This document shows, piece by piece, positions 1-12,100 of a DNA stretch of 64,000 bases. Origin of the DNA: Colius striatus (taxonomy: Eukaryota; Chordata; Aves; Coliiformes; Coliidae); the NCBI RefSeq assembly GCF_028858725.1, contig NC_084760.1:55577367-55641366 (forward strand). Direction: 5' to 3'. The notes beneath the pieces are model-generated. The model searched no databases. It was not told where the DNA came from and saw nothing but the letters and a program-made list of their open reading frames with translations. The number at the start of each line of letters is the position of its first letter. Within the stretch, counting starts at the first letter, position 1. The position numbers and the translations under genes are program-made.

Positions 1-3000
1 TCCATTAGTGTGTGAAACACATAGCAGTCCATGTGTTTCAGGGCTCCTTGATAGTCTTCCTCTGATCTACTCTGCATTTATCTAATCTTTTTGATCAGGA
101 CTCACCAGAACAGTGGACCAGAACTGTTATCAGTGGCCTGTAAAGCAGCACTTGGGCCTCTCTATCTCTATTGGAACTGCTTTGCCTCCTGTGTCCTCAA
201 ACTAACAGACTAACAGTTACGATGCCTCGTAACTGCCCTGTGACTGGCCAACACACCTAAGTTGTGCTATGAAAGACAGTATGAAAGGTGTCCAAAAAAA
301 CCCACCCCAACCCTGGAATCTTGTACCTCCATTGAACATCTAGTCATAAAATCTTCCTGATCTCTGCAGTGGCAAGTTTTTTCCACTAATGCATGAGGTC
401 TGCTTGTTGCCTTGCACCATTATGGATGTTACCACTGGTAACAGAGTTATCCACTGCTTCAAAAAACGTTGCAGTAATTAAACCAGAGTCTTCATTCAGA
501 TGCACTTTTACAAAGAAGGACCTCAGTGCATGCTCTCAGTTGTGATAGCACACTTTAATAGGCAGAAAATGGGAAGAATTGCCTCAGCTTCTTATGCTGC
601 TCTGAGCTTGATGGTAATTAATTATGTAAATAGATGTCTGTTGCTCATTTCTGTTGACAAAACACAATCCCTTTGCATATAAATTGTTTCTTCCTATAAG
701 AAGACATCCTGAGCAAGCATAGTAAATTTGCAAATAATTTATTTATATGAGATTTTTTTTTTTGGGGGGAGGTTTCTCAGAAGTGCAATGAGGGTTTCAG
801 TCCATTATCTCTGTGATCCAATTCTTTAGTGATAATAGCCCAGTTAGAATGAGAACCTGATAAACTTTTCTTTCCTTTTGTGGTTTTTTTTTTTTTAACC
901 CTAAAACTTAACTTGGCTGATTAGAGACAAATCAAACTAATGCCTAAACATACTAGTCTGGTTCACATGATGTCTCTTCTTCTCTCAGAGACCAGCATGC
1001 TCTTAGAAAACTATTGTCAAGGATATATTTTTCCTTACTTGTCTGACAGATGATAAAACACAAAAGCAAGCCTAGGCTTCAGTAGCCTTTCCCAAAGACT
1101 AAGGAATTGGTTCAGTCTTCTAAAATAAGGTGTATCAAAGCTTCATTTTCATTACATGATGAGCCTGAAATAATTGTAGAGCCGATTTACTTGTTGGACA
1201 AAACATTTCTTCAGCTTTCAGATCCATGTGTAACTCTTTAGTGCCCTCCCCTGTCCCAGTTGGGCAATGCCTGTTTCTGGTAGGGAAACTATGTCTATGG
1301 TTAAGAAAATAATATTGTGACTTTATTCCTAAAATTAAATACTACCGTTGCCCGGTTTTGCTCCAAATTCAATCTGTTTGTCTGAGAAGTGGGAAAGAAG
1401 GCAGCTCATTCATTTGAAGAAAAAGAAATCAAAGGGCACTAAAGAAGTGTGTGTTTGCCATCTTTCTATTTGGCATGTTGATTTCCAGTGGTCATATGAC
1501 AGTGACCTATCAATGAAGTATGTTGGAGAAGCAAGTAGGGAAAAAAAATCCATTTAATACTCACCACTCTCTAGGTCAGTCAGATATTCTTTCATTTGGA
1601 TCATTTGGCATTGGAACATGGTATGTTTATGATGTGGATGAGAGAGAGGATGGGTGTGCTATCTAAATAGACACATTAATCAAAGAAAGAAGGAACGTAA
1701 GGGTGGTGGAGGCAAGATACGGGAAACAAAAAAACGGTTTATTATGATTGCAGATGTAGGAGACACACCTCATTGGTACTTACTGGGACTGTGGACAGCC
1801 AGAACACCATCTCCACTGCCTATGTGCCCTGCAGTCTCACCATGTGCCACTACATACCAGTCTGCACAAGAGCAAGAAGTTCTAATGCAGAATCAGGAGA
1901 CTCAGATTCCCTTAGACATCTGGGAAAAGGCCGTCTGAGCTAGCTATGATCCTTGGCTGCAAAAGGATTATTGCTTCACATCCTTAGACCAGCATGCATC
2001 TCAGTTCCTTCCTAGTAAAGAGCAATTTCCCCACGTTACTCTCTCATCTGCCTGTCACATCCTCCCTACAGGAAGTGGAATTCACTAAATTAAGGTGCCA
2101 CATTCCGGTCTGTCCTTTCTTCTTGATAGTATGTCAAATTAATTCATAGCTTTGGTGAGCACTGTAACCAATACTGATATGAGAGGTACAAGTGTAAGCA
2201 GCATGAAGGGCTGTTTTTTGATTGGGGTTTTTTTGTTTTGTGGGTTTTTCTTTATGTACCTTTAAATTTTTTTTTTGTCTCTTTCTTATTTCATCATAAT
2301 TTTCTGGGATAATTCTCTGGTTGTAATTTTCTGGGGTAGAGAGACATTCAAGTCCTGCTTTATGCTGATTTCCTTCTGCCATGTAATGTGTGCTAAAATA
2401 AGAATCTGTCCATCTGTCTTCGTTTGGTACACAGGTACTTCTTGCATAACTAAAATTGGATCTTATATCCCCCAAGACATTTATATGGGTTAGCTTGTTT
2501 TAATATGCTTTAAAGACAAGCAAATGGAAGACAGACAGTAACTGGAATATATGGGTCAAAGATTTCTTCATCCTTCAGATAATCCAGTTATTCTAAAAAG
2601 AAGCAGAAAGTAATCCTAAAAGCTGAGCTTATCCAAATCAATTATAAACATTGCTCCAAAATCCTTCATGGATTTTATTTTATATTTAAAAATATTTTTG
2701 TAAATGTTACATATCTTGTTTAGGAAAAAAAAAAACCAACCAAAAAATGCATAGCTTGTTACTTACTTACTACTGGAAGTAAATGTTTTCAAATGATGAT
2801 TTGAAAATGTTCCATTTTCCAAGCATTTGGATTGATTGTGCCAAGACTGAACTGATGATTTGCAGCATTTGTCAGAACATCCAAAACAAGCAGGAGCTAG
2901 CTTATATTTCAGCAGTGAGTATATTATGACCATCTCTGCAGGTGAATCAGTGCAGAGTTTACTTTAAGATCAAGGCTTCAAGGTATTCACATGCATGCTC

Positions 3001-4299
3001 ACAGATATCTAGATAGATGTCTGCCTGTAGGAGTTTATAAGGAACAGTGGATTCCCTTCTCAGATAAGGGTAATTGGGAGAAGAGTTTTGTGTTTTTTAA
3101 CTGAAGAACAAAGAAAATAGTGTTCCAGCAATGCACCACGATAAACAAATAGTATCACGTTTCAAGTTTTTGCTAAGCATGAACCAATACTATTAGCTGG
3201 TTTATATTTTATAGTATTCACCCATTGACAGGATTTCCAAAGACAGTGCTACCAGTGAACTCACCCTCCTCCAGCACCTGCATTGTCTGGGTGTGCTGTC
3301 TGCCCATGGCTACTCTGAGGCAATTCCTTTTTTATCGCTGCACCGCTGTGAAGCTGAAGCACTAAAATGTATGAAAACTATTATGCTGCCATTTCTTTAT
3401 CTCCAAAGACCAGGACAATTTATCTTTATCTGCCTTTTGCTGAAGATAAATGTTGGGACACAGGGCCATGTATGGCTGCTGTTCACAGCAATGAGAATGT
3501 TTGTAGCTATTACTAAGCGTTCAAAACCAAGAGATGTTGTTATAGTTTGCTAAATGTCATTAAAAGCTTCTGGATTTAACAATAGGTCATTGTGAGGGAT
3601 AAAGGTAAGAAATTATTATGCTTCTGTAGGCATTCAGAGAGCTGAAATGAAAACAGCTTCCATCTAAAATAAAGACACAGCATGAATGGGTTTTGCTATA
3701 TGATGGGTTTTCAGATCTGTGGGATGCAAAATGACCGAAATAGCTCAGAGAAAAGTCTACAGCAGGCAATTAGAAGCAAGCATGGATGAAAATGGAGAGA
3801 GAATTTTTGGGCTAAGTATTATTCAGAAAAGGATGTTGACCTGTGTGCAGAGAAACCTCCCTTTTCTGTTAAATTTCTTTTGCATTCAAGAAAGGTGACC
3901 TTGAGCATTTTTTGTAATAAGCGAGTTTGTGTCTAAGATATGCTGGACTCTGCTGGTTTCTCCTCCCTTTGAAATAACTCACAAGACCCCAGACTCTTGG
4001 CTATCTGCTCAGGCCAGAAAGAGGTAACATAATCTTTCCTTTGAAAAAGAGACATCAGTTAGAATGCTGCATTTATCATGAAGTACTTATGACTTCCATA
4101 GTATCAGAATGTTCCTCCTTACTGAGCTGGAGTGAGTTTCTGTACTGCATGCTAAGTGGGCAGCAAGTAGCAAAACAGTCCATTGCCTGGTATATGAGTA
4201 GGATATGAGGAGGTTTGAGCCACTTTGGAAATAGATGATTTGGCATGATTTCATGTGGTGCACTGGATGTTCAAATAGAGGGTCCCCTTTACGCACCAT
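1..4299. other. Intergenic, no gene seen
   Basis: AT-rich non-coding DNA. Open frames are all short (under about 115 codons), show no recognisable domain and lack codon bias. Scattered T and A homopolymers occur (for example near 750, 887, 2269 and 2726). No RNA gene, recognisable repeat family or promoter was identified. Confidence 0.7.
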
Positions 4300-4376
4300 G
4301 CAACCAAAGGGAGGTTGAACCAGGTGATCTTTAAAGGTCCCTTCCAACCCCTACCATTCTATGACTCTATGATTCA
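4300..4376 (+). repeat. CR1 LINE, 3' terminal fragment
   Basis: A short 5'-truncated CR1 tail. It shows the characteristic 3' UTR end (GGTTGAACCAGGTGATCTTT, then AGGTCCCTTCCAACCCCTA) followed by the degenerate octamer-like tail CATTCTATGACTCTATGATT. It carries no coding sequence. The same tail occurs in the copies at 23592 and 34345 and, reversed, at 36428 and 38232. Confidence 0.88.
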
Positions 4377-4389
4377 AAGATGTGGAGTA

Positions 4390-5015
4390 AGTAGGTACTG
4401 TTGATCATGCAACAGACCTAAATGAGGAACCCCAGCCACTCAGGAATCCTGGAAGAGATTATGGACTGGTCAGAAAGCACAGATTTTGGAGCACTGCATA
4501 AGGAGGTAATGTGCTGGGGCTCCATTACATGAGAAGCAATATGCTATGTTAAGTGATGGATCCTGCCTTATTGTGGGAAATCATCAGAAGTGGAAGTGCT
4601 GTGTCAAGTCTCATACAACAAGTTGCAGAAGCCACTGAAGGAAAAGGTGAATCAAGTCAGTCTGGAGAAATGAAAGCCTTCCATCTGGCCCTACAGGCTG
4701 CTGAATGAGAAAAGTGGCTGGTACTCTCTGCCTATACTGAGTCCCCAGGTGCTGGCAAATGCCCTGTGGAGGTGGCTAGGGCAATGAAAATGGAGCAACT
4801 GGCACCACAGAAGGAAATCTACATGTGCTCCTGCACTGTGGCAAGACATTGCACCTGGTTAGGAAAGATTGCTGTAAAGGTATGTCATATAGATGGTAAC
4901 ATGTCCAAGTGTCATGCCACTGAAGAGCAGCAAGCAGGTACACCTGGCTACCAGAGCTGTAGTGGTTCAGGTGATGATTGGCATATCCATTGGGTGCTGC
5001 AAGGTTAGAATGAGT
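4390..5015 (+). pseudogene. Endogenous retrovirus pol remnant (RNase H-like)
   Basis: Broken + strand remnant that resembles the end of the reverse transcriptase and the RNase H domain of an avian endogenous retrovirus. Near 4552 a frame reads SDGS, the place of the first RNase H catalytic aspartate. About 70 codons on, another frame has a tryptophan-rich stretch (ALWRWLGQ near 4760), and from 4766 to 5008 a third frame stays open and ends with VKVCHIDGNMSKCHATEE, matching the C-terminal His-containing part of the domain. Several frameshifts and in-frame stops separate these pieces, so nothing here can be expressed as an enzyme. No gag, env, integrase or flanking LTR was found next to it. The family assignment rests on recall of the pattern; a translated search would settle it. 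Confidence 0.66.
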
Positions 5016-5079
5016 CCATTTTAGTGCAATAGAACACAGAGCTCATGTCAAATCACAGAAAGAATAAGTTGCAAACTAT

Positions 5080-6145
5080 CTTTTTGACAAAAAAATAGCT
5101 GTACTCTTTCTTTAAGTCTTAAGACTATTTGCAGTCTAAGAGACACCAGAATTCATTGAGTCATTCGTTTAGCTATCATCATTTTTCTCTTTTTGTCTAA
5201 GGCTGTAAGACATTCTGTGTATTTTTTCTAAGTTTTTCTCCAACAGATTCCTTCTCTTTTAACAGCAAATCACTTCTGTGATATCTTCTGCTGATTGCTG
5301 CTTCTGTTTCCTGTAGTTGACATTTTTCATCATCATCAAGGTTTGTCTTGGTGTGGTTTCTTTCTTTCAAACAGTTAATTTCCTTGATGTGTTTTACTTT
5401 CTCTTGGATAGTTCTGGGGCTTGCTGAGTTTTTCTCTCAGCTATACTTAGAAACATACTTTTATATCTTTTCCAATTTCTTTTTTGCTCTAAATTTGGCC
5501 ATCAAACTGTTCTTTGTCCTGTAGAGCTTTTTCTTTTGATTCTCTAATCCTTCCCATCATCAGCTGATGAAGGATTTCTTGTGATCTTTGAAGCTTTTGT
5601 TTGACAGCAAGTCTCTTGCTAAAGCCCAGCAACTTTGACCTAGTGATTAACTCCCTTCAGGTGTCTGTCTTGTCTTTTTGTACTGAATCAACTCATATCT
5701 CTTCTTCTTCAGTTCTTTTCAAACACCATTTTTCAAAAGTCTGGGCAACCTTGCCTCTGAGCAGATTATGGTTCAAGTCTCCAATATCCTTCTCCATGAT
5801 CTGCTTCTCTCTCAGCTGTTTTTCATGAACATGTTTCCTGTACTCACCTTTGAGCTTTGGTCTTCAAGTTTTGCCTTGTATTTCGTTTCTTCCCCCTACA
5901 CCAGTCTCTGATATCTCTTCTCCCATAACACCAACTCTTTTGGCCTGGCCTCCAGAAGGCACTCCCTGTTGGGACCATGTTTGGCTTTCCCTTTGTGCCA
6001 TCTCTGGGCTTTCTGCCAGCAACTGACACCTTTTTTTCTCAAATTGGGATCTGGATTTCTTTGCCTGCCTTCTCCCTTTATCCCAAACCCTGGAAGCCTG
6101 TGGCTGCAACCTCCATGGGAAGGGCTGTAAGAGCCTCACTCAGAG
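5080..6145 (-). pseudogene. Decayed coiled-coil protein pseudogene, unidentified
   Basis: Read on the - strand, this stretch is A/G-rich and keeps switching between open frames with coiled-coil composition. Near 5900-5950 one frame gives WEKRYQRLV, a stop, then EETKYKAKLEDQ. In another frame 5720-5850 gives EYRKHVHEKQLREKQIMEKD and runs on to TFEKWCLKRTEEEE. Near 5220-5380 a further frame reads IKEINCLKERN through LLLKEKESVGEKL. Stops and frameshifts interrupt it at least four times. The absence of intron-like gaps over about 1 kb suggests a retrocopy, though no poly(A) tail or target duplication is visible at its 3' side (near 5080). The sequence AAAGGTGAGTAC near 5845 looks like a splice donor but coding-like sequence continues past it, so I read it as coincidence. 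I cannot name the parent; a ciliary coiled-coil protein is only a guess. Confidence 0.5.
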
Positions 6146-9100
6146 CTATGGCACAGTCAGCTGGCTGGGAAGATCTATGTTGCAGAGGAGCGCTACAGCC
6201 CTAAGTATGGTCTTCATATGGCACATCTCTCCTAGAGATACCAGTTAAGGTAAAGTTTGTTTTACAGCAAACACCCCAAGAAATCCATCTGCAGTGTTAC
6301 AGGAGAATCTTCTGTGGGACTTTGTGAGTTTGGACCTAGCGTTAGCCACAGATGTGAATGCTGGTGGTGCTTAAGTCTAACGACTTAAAGTCTGGAAGAG
6401 GAATTTCCAGTCTAAATCACTTTGTGAATATAGCCCCTTAATTATGCCAATGTGATGAACAACATCCAACAAGGAGCTCTTGGATCATCTGCTGAGAAAG
6501 CTCACCAGACACCTCAACCTTGTATCACAGAAAGCCACTTGGCTTCTTTGTTTGCTTTGGAGTCTTGCTGCAGAGCACTGTGCTAAGGGGTTGTTCATGG
6601 TGGCTAGTATCATTAAAAGAGATTGCTGGGATTTACATCAGCTGAAGCTCTTTTTAATGTCAACACGTGCATTAGGCAGTCCAATGAGGAGTATTAATCC
6701 ACTCTGGGTGTTGTGAAGATGTAGATTGCTGTGACTGTGACTTTAATAAAAAAATCAAAAGGCATAGCCTTCCCAGAGACAGTTTTCTCTTAACCCCTTA
6801 CTGAAAGAATCTATGTTTTTTTCAGTCCCACAGATAACTTTGAACTGATTTTAGCATCAGGAGATGCTTTATTTTTATTTTCAGTACTGTTGTATATAGG
6901 GTTTTTAGTCAGTTTTTTGTCCTCTGACAATGTATTGTAAATTTTTTTTGCAATTTTTAAACTTTATTTCATCTCTTTTTCAACATACGTCTGGTGTGGT
7001 GGCTGAGAAGTCTCCATTGGACATTTTCTTAAACTTGTCTTCAACAATAATTAAATACTGCATACTCTCTCTGTTCGTTCCTTTGGTAATACTCAATTCT
7101 TCAAAAATTTTACTCAGAAATCTTGATTACTTAAGTATTCAGACACAATTACTTTGCACATGTGTTTTCTTTAAATGTTAAAGTATCTCCCTAAACCTTT
7201 AAGTGAACAACAATGCAAGTTCATCCGCACATCTTCCGTGTATCTGCCACTCTCCCATATTACAGCAGATAGAATGTTTCATAGTGAAAAGAGTTCTTAC
7301 CCTCCTCTAAAGTAAGAGAGATAATTTAGTCTTGGGATTAGTATTTAGGCAGCTGCAAAACAGAAAATACCTCAGAGAAGAGAGCACATGGAGAATGATG
7401 CAAATGAAAGCAGACAGCCTTCTCAGACTACTTGTCTCTGAGTTCATAGAATTATGTATGGAAATGGAATGTATGGAGATGAATTACAGAGTTGCCAGTT
7501 GTGTCTTATGCAAAAATCATGCTGATGCAAGCATGGGCAAGAAAATACAATCCTACTAATCAAAATACTATCAGCATCCTTAAAATCGAAGCATCTTTGT
7601 ACTGAAACAACTGCATTCTATGTGGAGAAACAATTTCAATTACCTCCCCCTGCACTATCAATCAAAGATATTTATACCAATACTATTGTTTCTAAGAACC
7701 TCACACACTCTCTGTAACATCTAAAAAAATATCATCATTCCAATTTTAGTGACAGGGAACTGAAGAGGACAAATGGGAACACAGCAATTCTCTGTTGAGC
7801 AAACAATTAAGCCTGTCTTTTCTGACAGGTTACCACCGATCTGCTCTTCTTCTCTGATATGCTATCTACATATTCATGTATTTGTATCACAGTTTTGACA
7901 TATATTGATATAACTGCACTTGCAGTTATTTAAAATGCAAATAGATTACATTATCAGTGATGGTGCTTATCCAAAATTGTGCTGTTGTCTCTATTTCTTC
8001 ATGTTGTGGCAGGTGGTGGGGAAATTTGGCTCAAGAATGACTTAAGCTGTACATAGTTTCTTTGCACAATATTTTATTGAAGGATCGGTATTTTGCTGAA
8101 GTGTCTTTAAAAAAAAGGTGAACAGCAGCTTCTTGGCCTCTCACATAGTTTAGAGAAGACAGATTTAGAAACGATGCTGGATTGATACAGTGACTTTTGT
8201 CTGTTTGTGACAGAGCACAAAAGCTCCCCTGCATCTCTTTCTTTAGCCATGACATATGCTCCACTGACATTGCCAGATATTTTGACCAGGGTTTGTGTGC
8301 TGTATCCTTTCAGTAAACTTACAACCTTACATAAAATAGGCAAGAACATATTATTTAAAGGGATTATTATTAGGAATATTATAATTTACATAATAGTAGC
8401 ATTCATTAAAGCATGTAAAAGTGCTACTGTGATGCCTATTTAGTCTCTTAGACTATAAAAGGGAAATGGTCTTATCTTAATGATCAAAATGCACTTTCAA
8501 AAGTTCATTAAACTGCTGTCTTTGTAGTCTTCTGTAGGCATGGTGCCAAATCATTAAGATGCAGAATAACTGGTGTAGTCAGCCATACAATCAGTTTGTA
8601 GGTACTTGAATAGCAAAATAACTGTATGAATAAAGTAGCAATATTAGTAAGAGATAAAGCCAAATATTTAATTCGTTGTACCCAGGATGGCTATGTGACT
8701 AGGGAGATACAGCTTTCCTCTCATCTGCCCGAGTCTCAGCTGTTCAGATAAATCTATCACTGAACAGCATTAGTAACGTATACCTATGACAGCTAAAAGA
8801 GAAATGGTTTACTGTTTGCCACTGTCCATATTTCTTACTTCTGCAGTTTAGCTATAGCCTTTGACTAATGACGTTATGTGGGTTTTTTTTCCTACACGAT
8901 CTGAAATAGAGACATGGGGTTCATACTTTGGGTTAAATTTAACTGGCCATAAAACTTAATTACAAAACCAGGCCACAGTTAGAATACATCTTTCATGACT
9001 GAGTCGGATACAGACAGATAAATGAATTAAGGACACTAAAATACTTTTTTTTTTTCCTTGAGGAAATAAATTATGGATATGAAACAATGACTGTCTGACC

Positions 9101-12100
9101 CAGACAGACTGTTCAGGGTGGATTTTTTGTGTAGTAAACAGCAGATACCCCCAAGCATAAGAGAAGAAAACACGTATTTGACAACCTTATATTAAACCCA
9201 AATATACTAGTTCTTCAGCTGGTATAGAAAGCTGTCTATCTATTGATTCTGACAGAGATTTACTGGCTTACACGTGTCTTGTGCTGAGAAAACATTTCTT
9301 GATTATTACTGGGTGGTAGGAGAATTTACACACAGAGATGAGGGTGATCAATAGATCAAATATTTAACCTTAGAATATGTGCAGCCTGTATGTTGGTTCA
9401 AATTATGCCAGAGAAGAAGCAAGCTTTAACATTCAGAACCTGGTGTTTGAGCGGTTTGAGTCTGCTGTTACAATGGCAGACACTGGAAAGCTGTCCTGTT
9501 AGCCTGTCTGCTGAAAAAGAAGCTACTTACCAGAAAGCAAAATGAAATTTTAGCCCCTTGAGAGAAACCAGGTATGAACTGTGATAGAAAATGCTGATTT
9601 TGCCAGTGCTTACATTTGTGTCGATTAACTCCAGGTGAAAAAAAGGATCAAAATGTTTCAAGAATAGTCTGAAGGGAACAGTTTACAGAGCAGGAATTCC
9701 TGTCTTAGAATCTGAGCAGCTCAGCCCACGTGGGCTTTGCAGCGGTACCCAGCTTTTTCCCATTACAGCTGTCCCAGGGAAGGCATTCCTTAGGGAGCCC
9801 AGTAGGGTGCACTAAGAGGCTATTACACATGCAGCTGCTAGGAAATTGCACTGAGATCCAACGCCTTGAGGATTAATTTGTTTCTGTTGTTTTTTTCTTT
9901 TAAAGCTGACTATATTAATTTGGAAAACAAAAGTATCTTTTATGAATGATCAAAGCTGTCAGGTAAGAAATTGCAGAGAACTTAACATATGCAAGCTATC
10001 ACTGTGTTGGACTGGACTGCTTTCCTAAGAGAGGTGCTTTAAATACAATTCCATTTTGAGAACACCCAACGATTGCAGCAGAATCATTCATAACATGATT
10101 GAGGTCAGCGATTTTATCTCAAAGTAGGACCTGCTAATCACTGGGTTTCATATATTATTGGTTGTGAGGAAGACTCTAATTACATTTCCACCCCATGAAG
10201 GGACTGGTTAACACAAAGAAATCTCATCTCCTTTGTGATGGTGCTCAGCCCAGCAGTTACTTTTGTTCTAAATTGGGCCTGGCAGCCTCTAGGGTGAATG
10301 ATTGACAAGTCAATGTGCTAACAGAAGCCAGAACCAATTCTCTTGTCTGACACCTCCTTTCCTTCTCCGAATATTAATGATGAGTGACCCAGCTGAATGA
10401 ATGAAAAGTGCACACATCCCTCGTGGCTCTGTGCAGATGCTCGGAGATGACAGCAGGACTTGCTCAGGAGAGGACACAAAACCATAAAGCCATCTGGTAT
10501 TATGTAGTGAGATTAATCTGTTCATTGACTTGGCCAAATGCTTGGTAAATCAAAAGCTGACAGGAAAGGATTCATAATATTTATGCCTAGAATACAGTCA
10601 AAACATCACAGAGTAAAATAGGACTCCTAGATGAATTCCTAGAAAAACACAATAAGTACAGCTCAGATTTTGAGCCAAGAGAATGGGCAAGAAAAATATA
10701 GAAATGTTTTAGTTAAGTAAGAGTCACAAACCAGTAATTTGCTTTAATAGTGCCTTCAATTACGCTGTGATTGGTTTCAAGTAACACAGGGTATTGATGA
10801 TCACCACAGGCTTTTATATTACTTTAGCACAATTTTCCAAAACATGTGAATGAGCCAGCCTTGGAAGCCACCGCTGTCACTCAATATTTGTCAGTTCATA
10901 ATTCAGGTTTGGTTGAATCAAGTCTTCATCTCTTTCTTAGTTTGTATAACGTAATATTTATTGTTATATTACAATTTGATAGCATTAAATGTATAGTCAG
11001 ACTGTTAAGACTGGGTGGTACAATGCATAATCAGGAAACGGATTTCTTTATTTCGTCATGTCAATTTGATTTATTCCTTCAATAAAATAGATTCCCTTTG
11101 ATAGTGTACAATTAAAGATTTCCTGCTTAAATGTTTCTAGTATCTCAGTCAGCAATTCTACCATAACAAGCAAGCAGAAAAAATCCATACTTACATGTAA
11201 TAGACTATTTCTCATTGTGATGTCTAGATCCAGTTCAGAGAGAAAAAAATTCCTTTCTCCTGAAATTTTGCATATTAGAATAGCATATCTTTTATCTTCA
11301 CTACAACCTGCTTTCACCTTCTGTGCCTTTGTCATCTTTTGAAGATACTGTGGTTGAATACCCTTTTTATTTTTACAATATCCCAAAGATTGAGAATTCT
11401 TTGGAAACCCTACAGGAGACTCTTGTGTTCATGCATGGAGCAACTTTTGCACTGATTATTGCAGACCTTTCCCCTAACCACCATTTTTTTGTTTTCTTCT
11501 ATACCATGCGATAGCCAAGTCAGATTTAGCTGGTTGCTGCAAAATCATTTTGTCCTACTCTTCAGATCCTTTTGTGTGGACCCACTTGATCACCCAGTTA
11601 TGTTTTTTTCCCATCTTCCATATTCTTTCCTGTTACCCTAAAGGACCTTTTCAGTTCAGTTCCTTTTTATTTCTCATATGTTGATGTTGCTCTCATTTCT
11701 CATTTATGTGCCATGCATCTCACCTAACTTTGCTTTCTAAGAGCTAAATATCTAGGCTAAATAAAGCAGGTGTTTAAGTTCTTTTATCATTAGTGGAGAG
11801 AAAAGAACACATCAGAACACATTTGTTTCATCCAGTCTGAAATAGGTATGCATGTTAATTGAAATTGCCTTTTAGGTATTTTTTCCATACACAGGGAGTC
11901 TAGACAATCAGTTTGGCTAGTGCCTTACAAAATAGGTAAAATGAGTCCTAGTTTTAACCAGTTTGCCCAGAGCTTTCACAAGTACTGTATTCCCTTCTGC
12001 TTCTGTGGCTTCTTTCTCCGTCCTGGAATCCATTTAATACTATTTTCTCTACTTAAGTGTGCTATTAAAATTAATATCTCCAAGAAAACATGTAAATTTT

